Part shown: in pieces, positions 7,790 to 15,131 of the stretch
Layout: each line of letters starts with the position of its first letter
How positions within the stretch are numbered: position 1 is the stretch's first letter
Origin: an uncultured Gammaproteobacteria bacterium
GTDB taxonomy: Bacteria > Pseudomonadota > Gammaproteobacteria > GCA-001735895
NCBI GenBank assembly: GCA_947260025.1
Contig: CAMYON010000047.1
Coordinates: forward strand, 1 to 32,455
DNA length: 32,455 nucleotides
Direction of reading: 5' to 3'
Notes under the pieces: generated by a model
What the model saw: only the letters and a program-made list of their open reading frames with translations
Databases searched by the model: none
What the model was told of the DNA's origin: nothing
Made by a program: the position numbers and the translations under genes

Positions 7790-8239
7790 ATGTTCACAGC
7801 AACGCAGCGATTCCGGGTCGAATGGGCGCACTGCGATCCCGCCGGTATCATATTCAATCCCAATTACTACATCTGGATGGATAGCGGGACCCACGCGCTG
7901 CTGCAGGCGGCGGGCTTCGACCTGATCGGCAATACGCATAGCGACCCGCTATTTCGCGGTTGCCCGCTGGTAGCCAGTAACATGGAATTCAAGAAGCCGC
8001 TGTACTTCGGTGACGTGACGCTGCTGACCTCGCGCGTACAAAAATTTGGCAATACCTCGTTCGTCGTGGCGCACGAATTCAGCAAGGGTGACGATTCGCG
8101 GCCGGTAGCCAGCGGCAGTGAGGTGAGGGTCTGGGGCTATTCCGATCCCGCGCAGACCGAAAAGCTGGTCGCGCGCAAGGTGCCGGACGAGGTGAGGGCG
8201 ATGCTAACGGTCGAAAAAACAGTCGACGTTACAGTTTGA
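7790..8239 (+). CDS. acyl-CoA thioesterase, 4-hydroxybenzoyl-CoA thioesterase family
   Basis: A 149-residue single hotdog-fold protein. The N-terminal motif EWAHCDPAGIIFNPNYY places Asp16 where the catalytic Asp17 of the Pseudomonas CBS3 4-hydroxybenzoyl-CoA thioesterase lies. It should hydrolyse an aromatic or other acyl-CoA in the cytoplasm, probably as a tetramer. It follows the acyl-CoA dehydrogenase/kinase pair on the same strand after 36 bases, so its natural substrate may be an intermediate of that pathway, or it may rescue CoA from benzoyl- or hydroxybenzoyl-CoA produced by the aromatic genes nearby. Sequence alone does not decide between aliphatic and aromatic substrates. Confidence 0.85.
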   Translation: MFTATQRFRVEWAHCDPAGIIFNPNYYIWMDSGTHALLQAAGFDLIGNTHSDPLFRGCPLVASNMEFKKPLYFGDVTLLTSRVQKFGNTSFVVAHEFSKGDDSRPVASGSEVRVWGYSDPAQTEKLVARKVPDEVRAMLTVEKTVDVTV

Positions 8240-8253
8240 ACGGTCGATACACT

Positions 8254-8259
8254 TATAAT
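8254..8259 (+). promoter_or_regulatory. consensus -10 box before the Lrp-type domain gene
   Basis: A perfect TATAAT lies 33 bases before the GTG start at 8292. The only -35 candidate is TTACAG (8229-8234) at a long 19-bp spacing, overlapping the end of the thioesterase gene. This suggests the next small gene has its own promoter. Confidence 0.4.
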
Positions 8260-8291
8260 AGCGCCAGTGAAAATCCGTGGAGGAAAAGCCA

Positions 8292-8561
8292 GTGGTCACA
8301 TTTATCATTCTTTTTAACGTCAAAAAAAACAAGATAACCGAGATAGCGGAGCAACTGGCGGAGATACCGGAGATATCGGAGGTCTACTCGGTGACCGGCA
8401 TTTACGACCTGGTTGCGATCGTTCGCACCAAAACCAACGACGATGTCGCCGAACTGGTCACCAGCCGGCTGGGCACGATTCACGGCATCAAGAAAACCGA
8501 CACCATGCTGGCCTTCAAGGCCTATTCCCAGCACGACCTGGAATCGATGTTTTCGATCTGA
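8292..8561 (+). CDS. stand-alone Lrp/AsnC ligand-binding (RAM) domain protein
   Basis: An 89-residue protein made only of the Lrp/AsnC effector domain (alpha-beta sandwich): VTFIILFNVKKNKI, then EIPEISEVYSVTGIYDLVAIVRT and GIKKTDTMLAFKAYS. The helix-turn-helix of true Lrp proteins is absent and there is no room for it. Such single domains form ring-like oligomers and bind amino acids or other small ligands, but their role is mostly unknown. The GTG at 8292 is chosen because GGAGG lies eight bases upstream; an earlier GTG at 8277 overlaps that site. It ends 54 bases from the convergent MarR gene. Confidence 0.8.
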   Translation: MVTFIILFNVKKNKITEIAEQLAEIPEISEVYSVTGIYDLVAIVRTKTNDDVAELVTSRLGTIHGIKKTDTMLAFKAYSQHDLESMFSI

Positions 8562-8615
8562 TCGGTCAAGGTTTCGGGTATTCGTATCTTTTAAAACAGC
8601 GTCAATGGACCCGGT

Positions 8616-9086
8616 TCAGGCGCTGCGCCGTTGCGATCGCGCCGGCGCGCGGCTGAGCGCATTATTGTTTTCCGCCAGTTTTTCCAGCAGTTCCAGCAGC
8701 CGTGCAGCTTCGGCCTGGTCCAGCGGTGCCAGGATACGGCGCTGAGCGGATTCGACCGCCGGCAGAGCCGTCTTGAGTAATTTCCTGCCCGCCGCGGTGA
8801 TCGTGACGATCTTGGCGCGCTGATCGCGACTGGATTTCTCGCGTTTCAGCAATCCCCGCTGTTCGAGGTTGCGCACCAGCAGCGCGATCGAGGTGCGGTC
8901 CATCGCGGTGGCGCCTCCCAGCGTAACCTGGTCCTGCGCGCCATCGTTGACCAGCGTTTGCAGCACCGCGAACTGCAGCGGCGTCAGGTCGTATTCGGCG
9001 CAGGCTTCGAGAAAAATGGCGACCCCGATCTGGTGGCAGCGCCGCAGCAGGTGGCCCGGCATGCTCTCGAGCGGAACTTTCTTCAT
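8616..9086 (-). CDS. MarR-family regulator of the gentisate operon
   Basis: About 156 residues. The winged helix-turn-helix spans about 35-105, with the wing motif KREKSSRDQRAKIVTITAAG, in which D88 and R90 match the conserved D.R of MarR proteins. Dimerisation helices lie at both ends. It is the last gene of a minus-strand unit with 3-hydroxybenzoate hydroxylase, gentisate dioxygenase and fumarylpyruvate hydrolase, 31 bases after the latter. It is the natural candidate to bind the palindrome at 12142-12175 and repress its own operon until an aromatic effector appears. The frame is open upstream to 9185, but that extension would overlap the hydrolase gene; M at 9086 fits family length, though its ribosome binding site is poor. 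Confidence 0.88.
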   Translation of the reverse strand: MKKVPLESMPGHLLRRCHQIGVAIFLEACAEYDLTPLQFAVLQTLVNDGAQDQVTLGGATAMDRTSIALLVRNLEQRGLLKREKSSRDQRAKIVTITAAGRKLLKTALPAVESAQRRILAPLDQAEAARLLELLEKLAENNNALSRAPARSQRRSA

Positions 9087-9117
9087 GTAAACGCCATTGC
9101 CGCGGTTGATTGCCGGT

Positions 9118-9816
9118 TCATCGGGCTTCTCCAATCGTCGTCGTGAGCTTGCCGAGTCCCTCGATCTCCACCACGCAAACGTCACCGGGCAGCAGCGGTC
9201 CGACCCCGGCCGGGGTGCCGCTGTAAATCAGGTCGCCGGGCTTGAGTTCCATGCTGCGCGACACGATCGAGATCTGCTCCGGAATGCCCCAGATCATATC
9301 CTGCAGGTCGGCATCCTGCTTCACCTCGCCGTTGACGCTGAGCCGGATCGAACCCCGGTGCAGGTGGCCGACGCGTGACACCGGGTGCAGCGGACCGCAC
9401 ACGGCCGAGTGATCGAAGCCCTTGCCCCAGTCCCAGGGGCGACCCATGTCGCGCGCTGCGAGCTGCAGGTCGCGCCGAGTCAACTCGTTGCCGATAGCGT
9501 AACCCCAGACGTGATCCAGCGCTTCCGCCTCTGGGATATCGATACCGCCGCGGCCAATCGCGACCACCATTTCAGCCTCGTAGTGCAGGTTTTCGGTTTG
9601 CGCGGGGTAGGCGAGCGTCGCGTTGTCATCGACCACGGCGTCCGCCGGTTTGCTGAAGAAGAACGGCGGTTCTCGATCGGGGTCTTTGCCCATTTCACGC
9701 GCGTGCGCGGCGTAGTTGCGGCCGACACAAAAAACTCGGCGGACCGGAAAGCGGGCGTCGGAATCGGTTACCGCCACCGACGGCGTGACGGGTGGATCGA
9801 TGACATACTCGGTCAT
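9118..9816 (-). CDS. nagK: fumarylpyruvate hydrolase (FAH family)
   Basis: A 232-residue fumarylacetoacetate-hydrolase-fold enzyme with FCVGRNYAAHAREMG at the N-terminus, metal ligands in HYEAE (E80, E82), and RPWDWGKGFDHSA, typical of fumarylpyruvate hydrolases of gentisate pathways. It cleaves fumarylpyruvate to fumarate and pyruvate. The ATG at 9816 has a CGGAGC ribosome binding site; the frame is open further upstream but runs into the dioxygenase gene. In the third metal-ligand segment it reads GNELTRRD, so a glutamate (E111) stands where most relatives I recall have aspartate (NDxTxRD). It follows gentisate dioxygenase by 22 bases. A maleylpyruvate isomerase, needed before this step, is not in the window. 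Confidence 0.88.
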   Translation of the reverse strand: MTEYVIDPPVTPSVAVTDSDARFPVRRVFCVGRNYAAHAREMGKDPDREPPFFFSKPADAVVDDNATLAYPAQTENLHYEAEMVVAIGRGGIDIPEAEALDHVWGYAIGNELTRRDLQLAARDMGRPWDWGKGFDHSAVCGPLHPVSRVGHLHRGSIRLSVNGEVKQDADLQDMIWGIPEQISIVSRSMELKPGDLIYSGTPAGVGPLLPGDVCVVEIEGLGKLTTTIGEAR

Positions 9817-9838
9817 GGTTTGCTCCGTTGCATTGTTG

Positions 9839-10888
9839 TCAGGCCGGCTCGCGTTGCTCGCGCCAGAACCCCAGTTTCTGTTGCGCCACCCGGTCGGAGT
9901 AGCTGAACAGCACCGCCTCGTCGTCAGCCTGGTGGACGATCCATTTCCAGCTCGGCGCGACGAATATATCGCGCGGCCCCCAGGTAAATTCCTGGCCGTC
10001 GATGGTGCTGCGGCCGCTACCCTCGGTGGCGACGAATACCGTGGCATCGGTGCTGCGGTAAGCCGCGGTTTTGAATCCCTGCGGCAACAGTTGCAGAAAT
10101 GGCGAGATCGTGGGCATCGCGAAACCGCCGTCCACCGGGTTGACATAGCGCATCTTCAGGCCGTGACAAGGGTCCCATTCCTGCTGCTGTTGCATCGTTT
10201 CGAGCGCCTCGCGCGAGCGCGCGTAAGGGTAGTTGAAGATGGGCGAGGCCAGTTCCCGTTGCTGGAAATCGACCGGCAGCATGTTGGCACCATAGCGCGC
10301 CAGGCTATCCCCGGTCTGACGCGATACCGGGTGCTCGTCCTCGCCGTAGCCCTCGGCGAAGGAAGCGTCGAAGAAGCTTGCGACCGGGATATCGAGTCCA
10401 TCCATCCAGATCATCGGCTGGTCGCTGTCGTTACCGTGGTCGTGCCAGGCCCAGGGCGGGGTGATCACGAAATCACCGAATTCCATAATGGTGCGCTCGC
10501 CGTTGACGCTGGTATGCGCGCCGCCGCCGTCGAGCACGAAGCGCAGCGCCGACTGGCTGTGGCGATGGGCGGGCGCCACTTCGCCGGGCAGCACCAGCTG
10601 CAGCCCGGCGTACAGCGAGGTCGTTATCCTGGAGTCACCTCGCAGGCCCGGGTTTTCCAGGATCAGGACGCGGCGTTCGGCTTCCTTCGCGGTGATCAGC
10701 TCACCGGCTTCGAGCAACCATTCGCGCGCCTGTTCGAAGCGCCACAGGTGCGGCCGGCAGTCGCTTTTCGGTTGCGGCGTAATGATATCCGAAAACACGG
10801 CCCACAGCGGCGTATAGGCCTGCTGGTCGATCTTTTCGTAAAACGCGAGTCGCTCGGGGGTATCGGTTGGTTTTTCGGTTAAAGACAT
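9839..10888 (-). CDS. gtdA: gentisate 1,2-dioxygenase
   Basis: A 349-residue bicupin dioxygenase of normal length. It opens gentisate between C1 and C2 with O2 to give maleylpyruvate. The first cupin carries the iron ligands: PAHRHSQSALRFVL with H108 and H110, and the third histidine in the PPWAWHDHG segment (H149). A second, degenerate cupin follows in the C-terminal half (VATEGSGRSTIDG, FVAPSWKWIVHQ). The ATG has a GAGG ribosome binding site. It lies between the 3-hydroxybenzoate hydroxylase that would supply gentisate and the fumarylpyruvate hydrolase, which supports gentisate over salicylate or 1-hydroxy-2-naphthoate as the substrate. Confidence 0.93.
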   Translation of the reverse strand: MSLTEKPTDTPERLAFYEKIDQQAYTPLWAVFSDIITPQPKSDCRPHLWRFEQAREWLLEAGELITAKEAERRVLILENPGLRGDSRITTSLYAGLQLVLPGEVAPAHRHSQSALRFVLDGGGAHTSVNGERTIMEFGDFVITPPWAWHDHGNDSDQPMIWMDGLDIPVASFFDASFAEGYGEDEHPVSRQTGDSLARYGANMLPVDFQQRELASPIFNYPYARSREALETMQQQQEWDPCHGLKMRYVNPVDGGFAMPTISPFLQLLPQGFKTAAYRSTDATVFVATEGSGRSTIDGQEFTWGPRDIFVAPSWKWIVHQADDEAVLFSYSDRVAQQKLGFWREQREPA

Positions 10889-10906
10889 GGGTACCTCGTA
10901 AATAAT

Positions 10907-12091
10907 TCAGGCGTCGAGCCCGGTGCCGCCGTAGAGCCAGCCGAGCTTGTCGAACCATCGCTCCGGGGTCAGGTTCGACATGATGTGGTTACGCACCTCG
11001 GCGGTAGCGCCGTCGGCGTGATATATGTATTCGCCGATCAGGCGTGAATCGAGCTGCACACGCGCGGTGCGCACGCGCCGCTGTCGCATGTAATGATCCA
11101 GCGCGGTTTCGATATCGTCCCCGTAGCGCTCGAACATGTGGCTCAGGCAGACCGCGTCTTCCATCGCCATGCAGGCGCCCTGGGCAAAATATTGCAGCAT
11201 CGGATGCGCGGCGTCACCGAGCAGCGCGACGCGGCCATCGACCCATTCGAGAATCGGATCCCGGTCGCACAACACCCAGAGTTTCCAGTCTTCCCCGATT
11301 TCGATAATCTGGCGTGCCCGCGGCGCGATGTGTTCGAAGCCCTGGCGCACCTCGTCCTTGCTCACCGGCTTGCCGGCGACGGCTTGCTCGACGTCGTTGT
11401 GATAGGTCACTACCAGGTTGAACAATTTCCAGCCCTTGAGCGGGTAGTGCACGATATGGCATTTCGGCCCGGCCCACAGCGTGGCCGCATTCCAGCGCAA
11501 ATCCTCGGGCATTTGCTCGGTCGGGATCACCGAACGGTAGGTAGTATGCCCCGAAACCCGCGGTTCGCCGTCTCCTACCAGCTGCTGGCGAATCGTAGAA
11601 CGCAGGCCGTCTGCCCCGATCAGCGCGCGGCCATCGAGCGCTTCCCGGTCCTTGCAGAATACCCGTATCGAAGCGGCATCCTGTCGGTAGCTGTCGACGA
11701 CGTGGCTGGTGCGCAGTTCCACCAGGTCACTGGCGTGACAGGCGTCGAGCAGCACGCCGTGCAGGTCTGCGCGATGCACCACCGCGTAGGGATTGCGGAA
11801 GCGTTGGCGGAAATTATCGTCGAGTGGAATCGCTGCAATCGGTTCGCCGCTCAGGGCGTCCATCAGCCGCAGGCTGTCGATATAGACGGCCCTGGCGCGT
11901 GCCTCGTCGCCCACGCCCAGGTAGTCGAAACAGTGAAACGCGTTGGGTCCGATCTGGATGCCGGCACCAATTTCACCTAGTTCGGCGGAGCGCTCGAGTA
12001 CGATGCAGGAAACGCCCTTGCGAGCGAGCCCGAGCGCTGCGGCCAGACCGCCGATGCCGCCACCGGCGATGATTACCGGCAGGCTTGTCAT
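10907..12091 (-). CDS. FAD monooxygenase, probable 3-hydroxybenzoate 6-hydroxylase
   Basis: A 394-residue group A flavoprotein hydroxylase. FAD/NAD(P)H motifs: GGGIGG (10-15), the GADGLRSTIR motif (159-168) and GDAAHP (292-297). Q300 and H212 fall one position from Gln301 and His213, recalled as active-site residues of Rhodococcus 3-hydroxybenzoate 6-hydroxylase, and Y216 matches its Tyr217. It would hydroxylate 3-hydroxybenzoate para to the hydroxyl, giving gentisate, the substrate of the next gene 18 bases downstream. Salicylate 1-hydroxylase is a close relative, but it would give catechol, for which no gene is present. It is the first gene of its operon; promoter and palindrome lie at 12142-12188. 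Confidence 0.88.
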   Translation of the reverse strand: MTSLPVIIAGGGIGGLAAALGLARKGVSCIVLERSAELGEIGAGIQIGPNAFHCFDYLGVGDEARARAVYIDSLRLMDALSGEPIAAIPLDDNFRQRFRNPYAVVHRADLHGVLLDACHASDLVELRTSHVVDSYRQDAASIRVFCKDREALDGRALIGADGLRSTIRQQLVGDGEPRVSGHTTYRSVIPTEQMPEDLRWNAATLWAGPKCHIVHYPLKGWKLFNLVVTYHNDVEQAVAGKPVSKDEVRQGFEHIAPRARQIIEIGEDWKLWVLCDRDPILEWVDGRVALLGDAAHPMLQYFAQGACMAMEDAVCLSHMFERYGDDIETALDHYMRQRRVRTARVQLDSRLIGEYIYHADGATAEVRNHIMSNLTPERWFDKLGWLYGGTGLDA

Positions 12092-12141
12092 TGCGGTACT
12101 CCGCTTTGCCCTGCTGCCATAACCTTACACTGTTTTTATCA

Positions 12142-12175
12142 TTTGCTCAGTATTGTGATCATAATACTGAGCAAA
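12142..12175. promoter_or_regulatory. 34-bp palindromic operator of the gentisate operon
   Basis: Perfect 13-bp arms TTTGCTCAGTATT (12142-12154) and AATACTGAGCAAA (12163-12175) flank an 8-bp centre that contains TGATCA, so only one base pair of the 34 breaks the symmetry. It covers the -10 box of the promoter of the 3-hydroxybenzoate hydroxylase gene. Its form and position fit a dimeric repressor, most simply the MarR protein encoded at the end of the same operon. Confidence 0.75.
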
Positions 12176-12188
12176 GTGCTGAAGTCAA
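12161..12188 (-). promoter_or_regulatory. promoter of the gentisate operon
   Basis: On the minus strand, TTGACT (12188-12183), a 16-bp spacer and TATTAT (12166-12161). It is 70 bases upstream of the hydroxylase start at 12091. The -10 box lies inside the large palindrome, so a bound repressor would block RNA polymerase directly. Confidence 0.65.
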
Positions 12189-12279
12189 TTTGATATCTGT
12201 TTCACCTACCGATCTTGTTGAATCCTGGGACACTCGCAAAAATCCATCGGCTATCCAGGTTTGACCAGGTTGTCATGAT

Positions 12280-13341
12280 TCAAGCAGGTTCGAGGTGGTG
12301 TTCGATCGATTTTGCGTAGTAGGCAACCAGCGCCTGTTTGTCCGGATTGATCACGTAATTGCCGTTACTCCGGTAGCGAATCATGCCTCTCAGTAACGTC
12401 AGTTCGAGCGCCTGCTGCAGCGCAAACTGTTCGCTCGAACGCGCCAGTACGACAAAGGCGTTGCGGGCGCGCGCCTGCGCGATCGCTGCCTTGAAGCTTG
12501 CCAGTAATGCCGCCTTGTCCAATCCCGTCGCAGGGGACTGTTGTAACACCCAGCAGAGCGTCGCGACCGGCGGCACCGGGATCAGCTCTAGCACCCTGGC
12601 CATGAGTTCGTTACCGAAGCGATTCAACCACTCGTAACGCTGCGCGCGATCGAGCGCGGGCCAGTCGACCTCGTGACTACGCAGCCAGTCGCGAAAAGAA
12701 ACCGGCCGTCCGAAATTGGCGCAGGCGTAACCGAACGATCGGCGCTGCAGTAACATTTCGAAGAGGGTTCGCAGGCCGAACTTGATACTGGACCAGACCA
12801 CGAAGCGTTTGCCTTTTGACCTGAATTCGGCCGAGCTGCCGCGGACCATATTGATGTCTTCCGCTACCCGATCGTAGTTGGTGCCGATAGGTATGACGAC
12901 GATGTCCGGCGAAGTCGCCGGGTTGAAATTTTTGGTGACAAAACTCAACAGGCCGAAGCGAGCCTGCTGCAGCCCACCGTCGGGCGACAGCGCGCCCTCG
13001 GGAAAAATAGCGTGCGGCACCCTGGCTTCGGTTGCCAGCTGCACGTAACGTTCCAGTGCCCGTCGATACAGCAAGTCATCCGAGGCGCGTCGAATAAAAT
13101 AACCGCCGGCACTGCGCATCAGCTGGCGTACCGGAAAAATACCGGACCATTCGCCAACCCCGAATGACAGCATGGTACGTTGCGAGGTGAGATAGGTAAC
13201 CAGCAGGTAGTCCATATTGGTACGGTGATTCGACATGAAGATAACGCTGTCATCGCTGCTAACCTTCTCCAGCGAGGCTTCATCGAGAAATCCGATCGCT
13301 ACCCGGTAAAACCCGCGCAACATACTCCTTGCCAGTTTCAA
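12280..13341 (-). CDS. PlsB-like glycerol-phosphate acyltransferase, C-terminal main part (split gene)
   Basis: A 353-residue stretch with all glycerolipid acyltransferase motifs: NHRTNMD (38-44, the HxxxxD catalytic box), GGYFIRR (79-85), FPEGALSPDG (113-122) and VVIPIGTNYD. It should acylate glycerol-3-phosphate or a related acceptor at the inner membrane. It lacks the N-terminal region of the family, which is encoded just upstream in another frame at 13280-13648; together they reach about 475 residues, the usual length as I recall it. The start is unclear: TTG at 13341, or ATG at 13323 with AAGGAG only one base away. The two reading frames overlap by 62 bases. Either translational coupling or a frameshift explains this. 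Confidence 0.75.
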   Translation of the reverse strand: MKLARSMLRGFYRVAIGFLDEASLEKVSSDDSVIFMSNHRTNMDYLLVTYLTSQRTMLSFGVGEWSGIFPVRQLMRSAGGYFIRRASDDLLYRRALERYVQLATEARVPHAIFPEGALSPDGGLQQARFGLLSFVTKNFNPATSPDIVVIPIGTNYDRVAEDINMVRGSSAEFRSKGKRFVVWSSIKFGLRTLFEMLLQRRSFGYACANFGRPVSFRDWLRSHEVDWPALDRAQRYEWLNRFGNELMARVLELIPVPPVATLCWVLQQSPATGLDKAALLASFKAAIAQARARNAFVVLARSSEQFALQQALELTLLRGMIRYRSNGNYVINPDKQALVAYYAKSIEHHLEPA

Positions 13342-13648
13342 GCGCTATCTTATGTAGCCTCGCGCGTACGTCCTCGAGTGTCATGCCCTGTTCCTCGGCG
13401 AACGCCGAGGCCGCTTCGAGCAGCCTGGGATCGGTGGCTAGCTGATCCGCCAGTGCGCGGTAACGAGTCAGGGTAAACGGCGATAGCTTCAATTGCAGCC
13501 TGGGATTGACTTCGTGGAAGGCCTGTTTCGACCAGCGGTTCCAGACCTTGAGCCAAAGCGGGATAAGCACCTGGATAATCAGTGTTGGCAGTGCTGCCAG
13601 TATCAGCAGCACCAGGAGCCATAGCGGAATGACAACGGGATCCGTCAT
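13280..13648 (-). CDS. N-terminal part of the split acyltransferase (membrane anchor)
   Basis: A 122-residue open frame: an N-terminal hydrophobic anchor (VVIPLWLLVLLILAALPTLI), then a basic, helical region containing NPRLQLKLSPFTLTRYRALADQL and EEQGMTLEDVRARLHKIA. I recall this as the N-terminal region of longer PlsB-like acyltransferases, in which it continues directly into the catalytic domain. Here the frame leaves the family sequence after RARLHKIA and stops at 13280, while the catalytic part continues in another frame. Compared with remembered relatives, roughly a dozen residues are also missing at the junction, which would fit a small deletion with frameshift. Alternatively it is a separate coupled subunit. 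Confidence 0.55.
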   Translation of the reverse strand: MTDPVVIPLWLLVLLILAALPTLIIQVLIPLWLKVWNRWSKQAFHEVNPRLQLKLSPFTLTRYRALADQLATDPRLLEAASAFAEEQGMTLEDVRARLHKIALETGKEYVARVLPGSDRISR

Positions 13649-13654
13649 TTCATG

Positions 13655-13676
13655 TTAACGCTTTAACGCTTTAACG
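13655..13676. repeat. 8-bp tandem repeat at the end of the alpha/beta hydrolase gene
   Basis: TTAACGCT is present twice and a third copy partly (TTAACG), from 13655 to 13676. It covers the last codons and the stop codon of the hydrolase gene, so gain or loss of one unit would shift the frame only at the extreme C-terminus. Confidence 0.7.
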
Positions 13677-14998
13677 ATTTGGTGAAAGCGCCGCAGCGGT
13701 GCGTCATTGCGGGTTAACGCGATCGGCAGCGAAAAATGCCCCTGCGGCCAGATGAAGCGGTTTTCCGGCGGTAGTTGCCAGCGATCGATCAGTTCAAGGC
13801 CGCCAGGGAAGGGTGTCGCCTGATCGTACTTGCCGAGTATCGAAACAATATTGGCGGTATCGATCGCCGCCTGCCGCGGCGGATTCAGCGCCTCGAAATA
13901 TTCGGACACGGTGGTGACACTCCAGCCGCGTTCATGCTTGGCTTCCAGCGCGCCGAACAGTTTGGCGATGGAACCGTGAATCAGCGCATCCTCGATCTTC
14001 GAACAATGCATGATCAGCAGCAGGGCATCGGGGCGCAGATGTTGTGGCCAGTTTTGCGCCTGTCCCGACACCAGTTGCGCTATCAGCGCGCCCAGGCTGC
14101 TACCGCCCATCGTTACGGGTCCATCCGAGGTGTGGCGACACCAGTCCATCAGCACCGCGCGCTCGGCCACCGCCGCGGTAAAGGTATCGAGCACGCCGAG
14201 CGGCGAGGTGGCGCTGATGTACTCGCCGCCGTAATAACCCCGCGGTCGCCGGCGGCCGTGAAAGGGTGCTTCGGGCCGCACCACGCGAAAGCCCATGCGG
14301 CACAGGACGTCGACTTCATCCACCAGCCCTTCCAGGTAGTCGAACTCGACGCAGATACCGTGTCCATAAATTATCGTGGGCGGGTTTTTGATGCCAGCAG
14401 GTTCGTGTACCCGGGCATAGACCAGGTCGCGGGTGCGTGACGAGGGCGACTGGAATCGGATCCAGTACTGGTTGCCGTCGGCAGCGCCGAAGGAACGGGA
14501 TTGTTCGATGCTCGGCGTCTCCGCGGGCACTTTGAAAAATGCCCCGGGATCATTCCTGATAGCTCCATAGTGAGTTTCCACCTCTTCCCGCGAGGGAATA
14601 TCGTAGCGCGAGGCCTGGGGTTTGAAATGCAGCAGGAAACGCAGATCGCGCCGCATCATGTTGTGCGCCTGGTGAGCATCCTTACGCGCTTTTTCGATCG
14701 CGACCAGGTTCACCTGCGGCGTTTGCCACTTACCAAAGAATGCGGCGTGCCAGGCAGAGTCGATTGCATCGACCCGGGCGCGGGAGGTCTCGAACCGGAA
14801 GATGACCTTGCCGAGGCGCTGGTACTGGCGTTGGCTCATTTCGATTTGCGCAATCTCGACGAACCTCGGCACCGAGCCCTGGGCTTCGTCCGCCACGCCC
14901 CAGAGCCGTGACAGGGGTAAATACAGCTTGCGCAAGAAATACATCGATGCGCGATCGAACCAGGGTAGAGTAAAAAATCCGCCAAACGGGCCACGCAT
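13655..14998 (-). CDS. alpha/beta hydrolase (ABHD18-like), unknown substrate
   Basis: A 447-residue protein. The first 190 residues are a family-specific region without a known motif. The alpha/beta hydrolase core follows, with TIIYGHGI forming the oxyanion side, GGSSLG near 297-302 as the nucleophile elbow (the first or second serine nucleophilic), a loop GKYDQATPFPGG for the acid, and PQGHFSL near 422 for the catalytic histidine. No signal peptide is apparent. It is seven bases upstream of the split acyltransferase, so the two probably form one lipid-related unit (ester hydrolysis next to acyl transfer). It shows no relation to the aromatic genes except position. No good ribosome binding site is visible before the ATG at 14998. 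Confidence 0.7.
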   Translation of the reverse strand: MRGPFGGFFTLPWFDRASMYFLRKLYLPLSRLWGVADEAQGSVPRFVEIAQIEMSQRQYQRLGKVIFRFETSRARVDAIDSAWHAAFFGKWQTPQVNLVAIEKARKDAHQAHNMMRRDLRFLLHFKPQASRYDIPSREEVETHYGAIRNDPGAFFKVPAETPSIEQSRSFGAADGNQYWIRFQSPSSRTRDLVYARVHEPAGIKNPPTIIYGHGICVEFDYLEGLVDEVDVLCRMGFRVVRPEAPFHGRRRPRGYYGGEYISATSPLGVLDTFTAAVAERAVLMDWCRHTSDGPVTMGGSSLGALIAQLVSGQAQNWPQHLRPDALLLIMHCSKIEDALIHGSIAKLFGALEAKHERGWSVTTVSEYFEALNPPRQAAIDTANIVSILGKYDQATPFPGGLELIDRWQLPPENRFIWPQGHFSLPIALTRNDAPLRRFHQIVKALKR

Positions 14999-15131
14999 CC
15001 AGGTGATTGCACCTTTTTCCGGGGGTAGTTTGTGCCCGGTGATCAGGTCGCTGATGTTTTTAATTTTTATCTGTCAGATCCTCGCGAAAACCAGCAGACT
15101 CAGGTATCTCGCGGTTTGCAAAAAGTCTCTC

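Noticed and set aside
15000-15018. GGTG-ATTG-CACC followed by a T-run as a terminator
   Set aside because: No plus-strand gene ends there, the stem is only 4-5 bp, and on the minus strand it is the leader of the hydrolase gene.
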